Positions 27,101-37,800 of a stretch of 64,000 bases of DNA are shown here, piece after piece. Below the pieces are notes generated by a model. The model saw nothing but the letters and a program-made list of their open reading frames with translations. It did not search any database and was not told the origin of the DNA. The DNA comes from Owenia fusiformis (taxonomy: Eukaryota > Annelida > Polychaeta > Sabellida > Oweniidae). Every line of letters starts with the position of its first letter. Position 1 is the first letter of the stretch. Where the stretch lies: the NCBI GenBank assembly GCA_903813345.2, contig CAIIXF020000010.1, positions 16,749,181-16,813,180 on the forward strand. The letters run 5' to 3'. The translations under genes were made by a program, and so were the position numbers.

Positions 27101-30100
27101 TTACATGAACTAATCGGATTTAAAAGTCAACATATCTTCAAATTTTGTCTTGTCTTTCATAATACAGAATTCCCTATTCTCTTAGCAATTAAGAAGGTTA
27201 CTATAAAAATTAGAGAGTTCTAGAATCTAGAAAGATGTTGAACATTTGTTTTTTATTTGAATTAACACATATTTTCATCCTTTTCTTTGCTTTATGATTG
27301 TTTTGTAGTTAGCCCAATTATATATGATTACTCAAGTTACTGTCAGACTGTTCTAGTCTTAAATAAACAGACCAGCTGATGTTTTATCACGAACTTTGAG
27401 GTCAAACTGCAGAATTCTGCACCACTAATACACCATTTGTTAAGCTGCCAGAGAGACCATTTTCTTTCTCTTTTGGCATTTGTGCTTATATATTCAACTC
27501 TTGGAATCATGTCTAAGTTTTACTTAGCTGAATTATTGTTAATACAATAAAGATATCACGCCAATAGCCAAAGGGGGACTGCTGGGCAGAAATTCTTTCA
27601 AAATCATGCAGTTTTTCACAATTGTGAGCACTTTTCGTATTTATTAGCCATAAAGTTGTATCTGAGAGAGTCAATGCCTAATGCTTGAGAGTAGTGATAA
27701 AAGAAACAGGAATGAAAAGGGTGAAGGTCATGCAGCATGAGAAATTGAAAGGTTTATATCTCATCATCAAAGTAAAAAACAATTACATGATGCACTTATC
27801 TCTCATCGCTTATTTTATCAAACAATACAAACACACCAGACCAAACATAAAGCAAACATAGGTCTTTTATAACACATCCTATTTCAAAGATGTAAACAAT
27901 ATCAACAATATAAATTATTAATCTAAAAAATTACTGAAGTGTATTTTTATGTTAGATGAGCATCAGTATAAAAAAAGTTATCTCGTTAAGTTATTTCCTT
28001 TTCATTAATGATGACTATCCAGCATTCATAATTAACTAGAATTTTGTGTGTTTAAAGCCCCTCCCCTTCCTAACTAGCCTAACTCTATACTACTGGAACC
28101 CCTTCAGCTGTAATTCTCATAAGTCTCGGGGCAACAGAAGATTCAGAAAAATAAGCCTTCATTTGTCTGAACATACGCTAAAAGAAAAGTCTACGACCTC
28201 AATATAAAATGCAGGGTAAAATTAAGGATTAAAATGTAACCACTGCGAAACACATAAGAGAAATGTAAACTGAAAAATAGCTAATGTTAAATCATATAAC
28301 ATAATATTATTTCAACAAATTACAAACCAAATCTACATTTATGTGTTGCACCACATTTAATATAAAAACACAGGATACTTGGCAGAAAATTAATGCCATG
28401 GGGCTAAGCGATTAATTCAGACATGTACATATAAAGTGGCCAGGTATTTTTCTGTCTGAAATATTTGTATGTCTCCATTAAACATGTACCAAGTGACTGT
28501 ACTTCTAATGCTATTCTGTAAAATTGTATCTAATACTTGATACAAATATAATTAAAATACCATGCAACTGGTTATCATTTCCAATGGGTTGATTTGGTCT
28601 CTTAAAAGATAGCTTCATCTGTGTAACTTGGCCCTAACACTCAGGGTTAGGGTAGCAACTCTGTTTTTACATATTTTGAGAAAATCTCCATATATGTCCA
28701 TATCTGGTAAACAAAAGATGAAAAGTATAATTTTGTCATCTGTGTAGAATTTGGGACTTATGTACCTCATTATCCCCAACTAGACTAAAAACTGCAGGTT
28801 TGTGTAATTTTCACGTGGTATCTGTTTTGAGGGAGAATATAGAATAATAATTCATATTTTGACATTGTTATCTGCATATTATCATGAACCACAAAAAGTA
28901 GACCCCCATAGTACACTTTTTCTCTATTGATAAGTTATAAAAAGGGCTTTCAACTAGAGTCTAATTGAAATGGTTATAACAATGCTGTAGTCAGTATACA
29001 AAAAGGGACTAGTAGCTTGTCAGTATATAAAAAGGGACCAGAAGCTTGTTAGTTTACTAAAAGGGACCAGTAGTTTGTCTGTCTGTATACAGGAAATTAA
29101 ACAGAAGGCTAATGTCATTGTGGAGGTTTTACCAAATTATAAGCTGGGCAATAATGTAATTCATCTGCGCTTTGTAATTTGTTAATTTCTATCTGCAGAA
29201 TACCATTAGTCCTCATTTATCATATTAACAATGATACACTTATGGCATCCAGCGTTAAATATAATAAAGATTATAATAACATAATATAGTAATAGAGATT
29301 AAAATAATATAATAATAATAATATAGAACAATAATGACTCAGTTATCAAATTGCTAGACACTGACTCAGTACACCTTTTGAACATAATGTTATGTATTTG
29401 AATAATTGATGGATCTACCGTGTGTATCATCCTGTTTATGTAAAACGACAATATTGATATTCTGTAGAACTAGGGGATTATTGGAAAATATCTTAGTTCC
29501 TGTATGCTTGTCTCAGAAACCTTTGTAAATGTCAATACAGACTACTGAAACCGAATCTTATTTTTCAGTCATTTTTGATTGAAAAGGGTGATAAAACATT
29601 TATTTCACTTTCAGTATTGAGTTGGTAATTCCAAAATGTTGATGACAAAACACTGAACTTGAATATTATGAGTCAACCTAAAACCTATTCGGTTTGTGTT
29701 CTATTCTTTAGTTCAGCTTTCCTATTTTCATCTATTCTATATTTTGAAGAATACCCCACCATCTGAATGATAGATAAAAATATCAAACTGATACCGGAAA
29801 ACATGTAAATGTAATGCTATTCTTATGAACTAAATCTATAAAGTTTTCACCGTCCCATAAGATTCACACTTCTACCTCTCTTTACCCTTTCCCTTCCACA
29901 CATAAATTAGTGTAAAACTTAGGGAAATATAAAAACAAAAATATAAAGACATTGCCTGACAATTCGGGTTAGATTTGTTGATAAAATATGTGAAGAATGT
30001 GAACTGAAAATGGGGCACAAAGGATCGGATGTCAACAGAAAAATGTTGAAAAAGTACAACATAATGTTTTACCTCAACGTAAGTCCCACTGACCTGAGAT

Positions 30101-30135
30101 GTGAGGAATCCCAGAAATAGCACCAATGGACCCAT
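5991..30135 (-). CDS. APP: Amyloid precursor protein homologue, 5' part (exons 1-3)
   Basis: Exons, in transcript order: 30135-30073, 14655-14497 and 6123-5991. They join in phase to give the first 118 residues of an APP-family protein: a signal peptide followed by the growth-factor-like subdomain (GFLD) of the E1 ectodomain. APP proteins are type I membrane proteins acting in cell adhesion, synapse biology and heparin/metal binding. The six GFLD cysteines fall at 41, 61, 72, 97, 104 and 117, almost the spacing of human APP (38, 62, 73, 98, 105, 117). Family landmarks YCKE-x-YP, ITNVV, DWCK and WRCL are present. Exon 3 ends in phase 1, as in vertebrate APP. The other E1, E2, transmembrane and tail exons are off the left edge. 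Introns of 15.4 and 8.4 kb hold many mobile elements. Orthology to APP rather than APLP1/2 is inferred, since invertebrates usually have one member. Confidence 0.85.
6792..8487. repeat. 42-bp minisatellite, about 40 copies
   Basis: A head-to-tail array of a 42-bp unit (starting AACATCCTGAACACTGTCAC on the plus strand). Because 42 is divisible by three, one frame on each strand stays open for the whole array: DVLGARHSYCDSVQ repeated on the minus strand and a WHLEHPEHCHNNYV repeat on the plus strand. Neither frame has an ATG; the minus frame can only begin at a TTG near 8494. A variant unit (CACTTTCAC, giving CESVH) recurs at 6940, 7108, 7360 and 7738, spaced 4, 6 and 9 units, so segments of several units were duplicated. 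Units with AATTATG cluster at the right end. It lies in APP intron 2 and is probably non-coding. Confidence 0.95.
9191..9392. mobile_element. Short TIR element, CAGGCCCGTAGCC family, copy 1
   Basis: Ends CAGGCCCATAGCTGG and GCTAGCTACGGGCCTG form an imperfect terminal inverted repeat. The interior has G-runs and the family phrase CAAAATCCTGCAGTTTT...CCATCCTGAGCA. About 200 bp and non-coding, probably a MITE. The same family occurs at 10219, 33180, 34507, 41101, 47098 and 48627. Confidence 0.8.
10219..10393. mobile_element. CAGGCCCGTAGCC family, copy 2
   Basis: The clearest inverted ends of the family: CAGGCCCGTAGCCAGG at the left and CCCTGGCTACGGGCCTG at the right. GTACTT occurs just outside both ends but with unequal spacing, so it is only a possible target duplication. 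Confidence 0.85.
12529..12812. mobile_element. Short TIR element with GGCGGATC ends
   Basis: Left end ACTGGCGGATCTAGGGG faces right end TTCCTGGATCCGCCCCTGT. TATTA flanks both sides, a possible target duplication. The inside is G-rich at the left and C-rich at the right and carries repeated AGGCC words. It is non-coding; the superfamily is not recognised. Confidence 0.7.
13710..13912. mobile_element. MITE with AGACC..TCCA ends, copy 1
   Basis: Left AGACCAATCCAGTAAATC and right GGATTTATTGGAAAGGTCT are an imperfect inverted repeat. TATGATGTCAT and ATGACATCATA inside extend the symmetry. A second copy at 37246-37486 shares these ends. Confidence 0.75.
14180..14290 (+). repeat. Dispersed repeat, copy 1
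   Basis: A stretch of about 100 bp (TTAAAAGAGAGATTTGTCGC ... GATGACTTTCTATG) recurs in the same orientation at 35733-35835 with moderate divergence. Its nature is unknown; no ends were recognised. Confidence 0.6.
14497..14655 (-). CDS. APP: APP homologue exon 2 (first half of GFLD)
   Basis: Acceptor TTTTTTTCAG precedes GCT, and donor GAA/GTAAGT ends the exon; 159 bp, phase 0 at both ends. It encodes residues 22-74 with C41, C61 and C72 and the family phrases FVCKK, GWLPDTKNSC and ILKYCKE. The start phase matches a signal-peptide exon ending on a codon boundary, as found at 30073-30135. Confidence 0.88.
16093..16786 (+). mobile_element. Non-autonomous piggyBac-like element
   Basis: Ends CCTTTAGCGTGCTGCC and GGCAGCATGGTAAAGG are inverted repeats and abut TTAA on both sides (16089-16092, 16787-16790). 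TTAA targets and CCTTT(A/G) ends are hallmarks of piggyBac. Just inside the left end is a GC-rich subterminal palindrome (GCCGGCGGAC/GTCCGCC). The 694-bp element keeps only the first codons of a transposase-like gene. Confidence 0.85.
16353..16451 (+). pseudogene. Truncated N-terminal remnant of a piggyBac-type transposase
   Basis: A 32-codon frame beginning MADKYDHNENVEEMDYDFE, acidic like many piggyBac transposase N-termini, and ended by TAG. It lies about 260 bp inside the left end, where a transposase start is expected. Everything encoding the catalytic core is absent, so it is a relic. Confidence 0.5.
18182..18624. mobile_element. hAT-like MITE with 8-bp target duplication
   Basis: Inverted ends TAGTGGTGCAACTCG and CGAGTTGCACCACTA are flanked by an exact 8-bp direct repeat GTGTCAAC (18174-18181 and 18625-18632). 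The TAGNG-type ends and 8-bp duplication are those of the hAT superfamily. Subterminal ACTCGAGTA words occur near both ends. 443 bp, non-coding. Confidence 0.9.
22901..24229. mobile_element. Element with GGCGGCC tandem core, copy 1
   Basis: Left boundary words (GGCAACGCCAAAGCGTAGCG, then TCCCATCGAACAGCCATGG) and right boundary words (GAACTTCGTTCGATGGGAT) recur in reverse order in copy 2 at 33585. GATCCCATCGAAC-like ends are inverted. The core repeats a block containing CCTTCTACCAAAAG at about 23007, 23142, 23289, 23424, 23572 and 23723: spacings alternate near 135 and 147 bp, so the real unit is a ~282-bp dimer. Each block carries AAAATGGCGGCCATTTT-type palindromes. The reading frames over it are artefacts. 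Confidence 0.85.
24119..24183. repeat. GGAC/GTAC microsatellite
   Basis: Interleaved GGAC and GTAC tetranucleotides near the right end of the tandem-core element. In copy 2 the equivalent place reads CTGTCTGTCCGTCC, so the microsatellite is part of the family's end. Confidence 0.9.
24747..24905. mobile_element. Short TIR element with GGCTTAGCCAG ends
   Basis: Left GGGGCTTAGCCAGC and right CCCCCCTGGCTACGCCT are rough inverted repeats, resembling the CAGGCCCGTAGCC family but with a distinct interior. The phrase TTTCAGTCAGGGGG occurs twice inside. Non-coding. Confidence 0.6.
24940..25090 (+). repeat. Two-copy tandem duplication (about 80 bp)
   Basis: AGAAAACATT, AATGTTTACTACATT, CTACTTATTCAATAAAGT and AACATTACTT occur twice in the same order. 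Confidence 0.8.
25645..25895 (+). repeat. Two-copy tandem duplication (about 140 bp)
   Basis: Each copy contains TCATACCTGT, TAGTGGGAGAGTCACAGGGG, a ..GACTACCT.GATATCA block and CAAACTTTGAAATTA. Non-coding. Confidence 0.8.
27570..27655. repeat. Fragment of the CAGGCCCGTAGCC family
   Basis: Carries the family interior (TTCTTTCAAAATCATGCAG, TTTTTCACAATTGTGAGCAC) without recognisable ends. Confidence 0.55.
28985..29090 (+). repeat. Three imperfect copies of a 35-38-bp unit
   Basis: AAAAGGGACTAGTAGCTTGT, AAAAGGGACCAGAAGCTTGT and AAAAGGGACCAGTAGTTTGT follow each other. Confidence 0.8.
30073..30135 (-). CDS. APP: APP homologue exon 1 (signal peptide)
   Basis: Starting at the ATG at 30135, 21 codons encode MGPLVLFLGFLTSQVSGTYV plus E: a short N-terminus, a hydrophobic core and small residues for signal-peptidase cleavage near VSG. 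Donor GAG/GTAAAA leaves phase 0, which fits exon 2. A frame-continuing Met 21 codons upstream would put a charged stretch before the signal core and is less likely. The assignment depends on position, phase and signal character only, because signal peptides are not conserved. A CAG/GTCAGT donor inside the exon is an alternative end (also phase 0). Confidence 0.65.
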
Positions 30136-30248
30136 CTCTGGTCCTTTTAAGAATGTCTTTTGGCGCTGAAAAGCGATAATTGAAGTAAATCCTTCCACTA
30201 TTTAGTGTTGTAGTGAAGTCTCCGTTTCCGATTTTTGTAAATGTGAAA

Positions 30249-30256
30249 TGACGTCA
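30249..30256. promoter_or_regulatory. CRE palindrome TGACGTCA
   Basis: An exact 8-bp cAMP-response element (CREB/ATF site) 114 bp upstream of the APP start codon, close to where a proximal promoter would be. Confidence 0.5.
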
Positions 30257-30290
30257 CCTTTCCCGAACTCTGATTAGAACAAACGATTTG

Positions 30291-30295
30291 ATTGG
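30291..30295 (-). promoter_or_regulatory. CCAAT box
   Basis: ATTGG on the plus strand reads CCAAT toward APP, about 156 bp before its ATG and 35 bp from the CRE. A short motif, suggestive only by position. Confidence 0.3.
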
Positions 30296-31142
30296 TGGAT
30301 CAAATATTTATGTATTAATGTTTTCTAGCTTTATGATAAAATTTGGTCGTTATTGGTAAATTATTTTAACAGTAATTATACCAAATAAATATGAGCTTTA
30401 TTTAATTATTCAATTATATCCATGTAATATGTTAAAAATTTATAATAGTAGTTTTGCAAAGAAAGCGGCCATAAAGTCTGAACCAATCAAAATGCCGTTA
30501 ACAAACTCGGGTAACTTAGTAATTACCACTGCGCACCTCAATTACGCATATGAAATTTTGGTGACTTCCGTTTGTCAGAAAATGTAAATAAAGTAATAAT
30601 TTATGCACGTATCAAAGCACACTAAACATATTGCGAGTTTAGCTTGACTCAATTATATATTTCTATTATATCAATATATCATTGACAGCAGCAGGTGAAC
30701 ATTTCACACCATTCTTTGAAAAATAAACTGGATTCATCAGGCAATATTTTCCACAACTGTCAGAAACTACAAAAGTGCTGTAACAGCTGTTTCCTGTTTT
30801 CCATGGACCAGTAATTAAATTTCAGTAAACCGTGCAGGGTAAGTTCTCTTCCGGGGTTCTCTTGAGATCACATGCAACCAAAACTGATAGTAGAATTGAC
30901 CAAATTTTTCCTCGGTACCAAGAGAGTGGGGGTTGTATTTTCATTTCGGTCAATTCTAGACTAGTACTATCTGTTCCGGTGCCTACAGTAGGCTTGAGAT
31001 CGGGAAGTTGAAAAATTAGGACTGATACTTGAAGTGCAGAAAACTAAACTGTGTTTGGTCATTGCATGGTCTAATTGAAAGCCCATGGTCATTGTTGCGA
31101 CAATGTTATAAAAATGGGGTAATATTACAGTACTGCCTTGAT

Positions 31143-31497
31143 TCACGGGGAATAAGTCACCCCTCTCAATATCCTCTATAAAAAGAAAGGAATTTACAAA
31201 ATTATATACCTGCCTCCGAAATGTCACTATAAATCTGATTCAAATGTACGATTGTCATTATGTAAATGCTAATTTCTTGACAGTTTCTTTGTTTTTTGAA
31301 GATAAAAAGTACCTGAAGTAGAAAAGTTTCAGATGGACTAGATGCAGAATTTTGTTAGGATTACAGTGCTACAGTCGGAGCTTTGAATCAGATTAAATGG
31401 CGACTTTTCTGAAGAATGTATAAAATTTTGTAAATTCCCCTCTTCTAATAGAGGCTACAGAATATAAGAGGGACGGGTGACTTACATGTACTCCCCA
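31143..31497. mobile_element. MITE with AAGTCACCC ends, copy 1 (in the divergent promoter)
   Basis: Left GGGGAATAAGTCACCCCTCT and right AGAGGGACGGGTGACTTACA form an inverted repeat; internal CTCTATA and TAATAGAGG continue it. A shorter copy with the same ends is at 48266-48372. Confidence 0.7.
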
Positions 31498-31676
31498 TGC
31501 ATTGATTTCATAGATAAGGTTGGAATGAATATACTCCCAGACAGACCAGATTTTGTTTAAGGCAGTCAAAAGTCAAGTTCATGTAAATGATAGTACATTG
31601 TACAATTTCAGATCACCTCATGGTAAATAACCACAGACTTACAAAATAATAACCTACCTTGACAATCATAACTAGT

Positions 31677-31833
31677 ATGGAGGAGGAGAGACGACAAGTT
31701 CAGATGAAGGAGTTTACAGAAAGATCAGCAATAACAGGGGAGGAAAACCGTGGATTCACATCTGCAATCGGGTGCTGCATTCAGAACATTCCAAAAAGAC
31801 ATATCTTAGCTTTAATCTCATTTCTAGGATTTG
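31677..31833 (+). CDS. SLC17A5: SLC17-like exon 1
   Basis: Residues 1-52 plus the first base of codon 53: a charged cytosolic N-terminus, then [13 protein letters not shown] starting helix 1. Donor TTTG/GTAAGG. The Arg before helix 1 is at the position of human sialin R39 (Salla disease site) by eye alignment. Confidence 0.9.
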
Positions 31834-34800
31834 GTAAGGAAACAATTAATTTAAATATTTTCAATTCATATTGATTCATATTCATATTGATTCATAAATG
31901 ATTTTTAAGTATCGGTAATTACATAAAGGAGGGTTTATATAAATTGTCTATTCATTGTAAGTACATAAAAATATTTTAGGGTTATCAGAGGTTTCATTAG
32001 AATTTCTCACAACAGGCTAAACAAATGAAAACAACAGGCAAAATTAATGGAAATCATAAATTTAACATGGATGAAAAGTCCCTAAAAACAACAGGCAATT
32101 TTGTGAAAACAACTGGTGAAAATTGCCTGTTGCCTGCTGTTAATGTAACCCCTCATTATTCATGTTGAGAATTACAGCTATTAGTCCTTTAATAAATGAT
32201 TATACTCATATGTCTCTGTTTTAGCTAATATTTACTCTATGAGGTTTAACATGAGTATTGCCATTGTTGCCATGACGCACAACAGAACAACATGGGACAA
32301 AAATGGGACAGCAATACATGTAAGTTAGAATATTACCACAGATAAGTAGCCTGGCCCAGGTGCAACACATATTCTTTGACTATCTTTGTGAAACTTACGA
32401 GGGGTGATCAATAAGTAATGGACGCTTTTTAACACAGATGATTTTTATTGACCAATCTCTTAGATTTTATCACAGTGATGAAGCATTCAATATCTATCAG
32501 AACTGAAGATTTGAAGATATTCCTCCCTATTACTTTATACTTATGCCTTGTTTCATATACACATAGGAGGGGCCAGCATTCGATTGGGACATGGCTACAC
32601 AAGGGAAGATTCTCTCTGCATTTTTCTTTGGTTATATCTTCACACAGTTACCAGGAGGTGAGTTATTTCTATCTATGTACCTCATTAATCCACCAAAATA
32701 TATTTAGTTTAACATTGATATTTAAATTGAAATGGTTGCCTTGGTAAGTCAAATGACCTGGGGCAAAAAAACTTTATCACCCAAGAAAATAAATCTGGGG
32801 CTAAAGAGATACTAGAGGTCAGAGTATCGCAGAGTAAATTCTTTTTTGAATTGAAGATTGCAATATACAGGGTGTCCATAAAGTCTCTTTACACCTTACA
32901 CAGACTCTGTATTATAATTGTAGAGACTTAATGGACACCTTTTACATTAATTTAGTTACTCCTTACTAATACTCATAGGGGCCAAGTAAACAGATATGTG
33001 GTAGCAGTGGTGTGTCTATTTATTTCCTTTCAGACCACTATGCCATCTTTCTTTCAACAAAGTAGCTGTGCCCCAATACTCTTCATTGTGGGATCCACAG
33101 CCTGTACTATCCCATGGAATACTAGCCAAGTCTCTCATAAGCTTAAGAAGGACTGATAAATCAGATTGCCAACCCATGCCAGGCCCGTAGCCAGGGGAGC
33201 TTCGATGGGTTCTAGCGAACCCCCCCCCCTGGCCAAAAGATCATTCAAAATCATGCAGTTTTTCACCATTCTGAGCACTTTTTAAGTGATTTTGGCCATT
33301 TTTGGACTAAAATTGTCACAAGTGAACCCCCCTGGAATTTTTCAAAAGTGAACCCCCTTGGCAAATCCTTGCTACAGGCCTGCATGCTAACTCTAATGCA
33401 TGGTTATTGACTTGTTTCTGCAGGTTACCTTGCATGTAGATTTGGTGGAAAGTGGCTCCTTGGTGGTGGTGTCCTATCTACAGCCATCTTTACCCTATTC
33501 ACCCCCTTAGCTGCCCTTGCTAGTGTAGATGTGTTGATTCTAGTGAGAGTATTAATGGGCCTATGTGAGGTACATTCATCATTTATTATCCCATCGAACG
33601 AAGTTCACAGGGATAAAGGGAACGCCTCTGTCTGTCCGTCCATCTGGGCAATAACCCAAATACCGTTTGCCCGATTTTGTTCATATTTTGTACACATATA
33701 TCCTATGGGGGTAGAAGTTCTGCTCGAAAGTGGATTTTCAAAATGGCCTCTCATTTAAAAATGGTGGCCATTTTAGTGCCGATTTTACTGTAATTTAGGT
33801 ACAATATGTAAAAATGTAATTAGCAATATGTTTTAAATGTAAAAAAATTATATAGGACATTAAAATTATTTGGTATGTGAATACTTATATAAGCATGCCA
33901 CACTGTCCAATGACACTTTTGGTAGAAGGCGGCCATTTTTAAAAATTGCCGCCATTTTAATGTATTTTACTATAACTCGAAAAGTAGTGGAGCGATTTTG
34001 TTCATATTTTGTATGTGAATACTATAAGCATGGCACACTGTCTAATGACACATTTGGTAGAAAGTGGCCATTTTGAAAAATTGCTGCCATTTTTGCTATA
34101 TATTTTGTTTGTAAAAATGTCAGCCATGGCTGTTCGATGGGATTTGCTACGCTTTGGCGTTGCTGTTGTCTAGTTAGATTATAAAGTAGATTATTTTACT
34201 ACAAGTAGATTATTTATGTAATTAGAATAAACTACAATTAATTACTATAAACTACAATTAAAATAAACTACATTGTTTCAGACATTGTACATGTATATAT
34301 GAATTTGTCAATATATCATGTACAGGAAGGTCATGTAGTAAAGATATGAATAGCTGGGTTTGAGAGAGTTTTCTTTCTGAGAATGGAATTGCACAGATTG
34401 AGGAATGACATAATAAAAATATGCATCTTGCATAAGTAATATTCTTGATTCCAGAGGGTGAGGGAAATATTATTTCACTTGAAAGTGTTGGAAATATTTT
34501 GATTGACCCTCCCCCCCTGGCCAAAAATCTTTCAAAATCTTGCAGTTTTTCACCATTCTGAGCACTTTTTAAGTGATTTTGGCCATTTTTGGACCACAAT
34601 TGTCACAAGTGAACCCCGCTGGAATTTTTCAAAAAGTGAATCCCCCTTGGCGAATCCTGGCTACGGGCCTGACTTGTGTCTAACCAATCACAGAATGATA
34701 AACACAATAGAGATGATAATATGGTTTATTATTTGTAGGGAATGACATTCCCTGCTATGATAGCTATATGGCGCAATTGGGCACCAGAACTTGAACGTTC

Positions 34801-37800
34801 CAAACTGACAACAATCACTATGTCAGGTGAGTACATAACCATGTGTGACAAGGATGTAAATGTTTATATTAAAGAGCTCATACATGTATATGTATATATT
34901 AAGTTTTCACAGTTTTGAAAAACTTGAACATGCAATACTACTATCTCTCTCTCAAGGGCATATTTTTCCCCTTTATGGTCTTTACTTGCCCAATTGAATA
35001 CAAAGGTAAAAAGAAAATAGTTGCAATATGGGACCTGTATGAACCAATCAACACTCTGTATTTTGTCTCCATCTCAGTCTATAACTATTCTGATCCGATC
35101 ACTGACTTAGACTAATGTGAAAAATCATTTTGCATAATTTCAAGGATTTTTCCTCAAGAATGTACAAGGCATTAACAGAATAGGCAAAAGGTACTGAAAT
35201 TGAGCCTTTAATTTTGCACAATTTCAAGGATTTTTCTTCAGAAATGTACAAGAAATTAAAATAGGCAAACAGTACTGAAATTGAGCCTTTGAACTGAAAC
35301 CTAAAATAAGACAAAAAATAAGAGCGTGAAAACTTGCTTTTCCCCTCCATATTTAGACCCTATAAAAGTGCTATATTGTCTTTACTTTGTACTTCACTTC
35401 TTTTTTACTTTCAGGTTCTTACATCGGAACAGTGTTGGCTCTCCCTATCTCTAGTGTATTAGCAAAGACATTAGGGTGGCAGTCTGTATTTTATGTTTCT
35501 GGTAAGTTAATACAGAATTCAACCTCAATACTATACAATTGCAATGCAATGCATTACAATGTAGTGGCATACAATACAATATAATTTAGTTACAATGCAA
35601 TACAATACATAAAGCAATACCAGAATGCAATACAATACCAGTTGCTCTAAATCATTGTGCCTAGTGTTCTACACATTGATTTATTTTGTAGAATTACAAC
35701 TTTGTTTATCTTACCCTTTGCATTCGTTCGACTTCACTTCTTAAAAGAGAGCTTCGTCTTCACTCTTTCAGTAAATCTCCGATCTCACCGAGCCAATCAG
35801 AGTTCATCTTTGAAATACAGACGACTTTCTATATGGTCATCTCCTATGACATTACGATTATTATCATTATGATTATTACCCGGGCTGTCAGAGGGACAAA
35901 TCTTTGGGGTGGGGCTGCTTAACTGTAATATAGTCTATATTAGGCAGAGGGTAGTTTATAACTAGACTTTAACTATTCTAACCTTGGTGTCTGTTTCAAC
36001 ATCTGATGTTCATTTACTCTATAGGTTTGAATTTAATTATCTGTAGGTACAGTAGCAATAGTTTGGTTTGTTCTCTGGGCTTTCATAGTGAGTGATAGTC
36101 CTGCAGAACATCCCTCCATTACAACTGAGGAATTAGAATATATCCATCAAAATATTGGATTCAGTGGAAAGCAAGCAAAAGTAAGTGGAATTCAATGCAA
36201 CCAGTGGATTCTATAACTAAATGTATTTTTTTGATTTTTTGATTGATTGTCAAGTTTAACAACAGCAGAAATTGTCTTTTCTTAATCTTGTATTGGATCA
36301 AAGAATGAAATATGACTTGCATCGCCACATTTGAAAATTGGAGAAAATAAAGAGATGATGATATTTGCATAGTTTGTCAGTTAATATCATTAATTTCTAG
36401 CAATTCATGATCAGCAATCCTGCAGTAATCAGTAAGGATGGAACATCCATTAAATTAGCGATATCTTTCTACTATCTCTGACAATAAGTTGGCAATAAGT
36501 TTTTCATCATCAAATTTTGAGAATTATGATTAACGAATAAGTTGAAGAAGAAGGTATGCTTTATGTTTTTTTTCTGGTCGTTTGTTATACATTTATTTAT
36601 AGTATCGCATCAAGCCCCTTAACTCCCCCTTCCATATGTTGTAGAGAAAGAAGTGGGTCACAAGGTCTCAGGGCAATATAAATATAAATGCAATACATGT
36701 ACATGTTTCTTCTCCAGCAACAAACCATTCCATGGCTGGCTATATTTACATCTGGACCCGTATGGGCAATTGTAGTTGCCCATTTTGTTGAAAACTGGGG
36801 CTACTATACCCTACTTACTGAGATGCCCACATTCATGAAGGATGCGCTGCTTTTCAATCTACAAGAGGTGAGCTATGTCTTTTGTTAAAAACTGGGGCTA
36901 TTTTATACTTCAATAACTTTGAACATCAGAAGAAAAATGTAACATGATAATAAGCAAAAAATAATCATCCAGAACAGAAAAATTGCCTAAGGAGAACATT
37001 TTTCACTTCAGTATACTTTTGACAATGCACAGTAGCACCATAGATAGCTTTAAAATGCATTTGGCTTCGAAGATCTTTGATTTAATTAATGCAGCAAGTT
37101 TTAAGGCAGTTCTCCAAACAATTGGCTGATTGCCTCCGCATAACCTTCACCCCCTGGATGAAGCTCATGAAAATAGTTCTTTATACAACGTAATAGAGGA
37201 ATCGGGATGTTTGTTACTTGTATCAGAATTGCAGATTATATAAACAGACCTTTCCAATAAACCATGCCACCCTTTGGTAAATCAAAGAAACTTTGATATA
37301 TGGGCTAGATTAATGATGTCATATGTTGTCGTTTTAAAATTAGCAATAACTTAATGCAGGAAGCCTAAGTTTATCCTATTTTTGTTGGAGAAATTGCAAC
37401 CTACAACCAATGACATCATCAATCTAGCCAATATATCATAGATTATTTCATTTACCAAAAGGTGGTAGGGTATATTGGAAAGGTCTGTTGTTTTTTACTC
37501 CAGGCTGGTTTCCTGGCAGCTGTGCCCTATCTTGTTCTTGCCTTTGTGGTGATCTCAGCGGGACAGTTGGCTGACTACCTCCGCAGGAACCACCTATCAA
37601 CAACGATAGTGAGGAAAATCTTCACTGGTGCAGGTAAGCAGTTAGTTAACGGTGTATGGTATGTTAGCACAGGCTTTTATTTGGTGTTTTCATAGCCTCA
37701 CTATTGGGAACCAGTCACTGTGGATACGAAAAAAGGTCGAAGAGGGAAATGCCATGGAAGGAATCTTTATAGATAAAATTAAAATCATTAATTAAAAATA

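Larger units (their letters stand above)
14656..30072 (-). other. APP intron 1
   Basis: A 15.4-kb first intron, between the signal-peptide exon and the E1 exon (a long first intron is usual in APP genes). It carries the piggyBac-like, hAT-like and GGCGGCC-tandem elements described separately. In 18633-22900 and 25900-30072 I see only AT-rich sequence with short duplications and no exon-like frame. Confidence 0.7.
30136..31676. promoter_or_regulatory. Divergent APP / SLC17 intergenic region
   Basis: 1.54 kb separates the two start codons, so both promoters must lie here unless 5' exons exist elsewhere. The APP-proximal 400 bp hold more CpG than the surroundings, a perfect CRE palindrome (30249) and an inverted CCAAT box (30291). 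The SLC17-proximal part contains a TIR element (31143-31497). No TATA box stands out. Confidence 0.55.
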
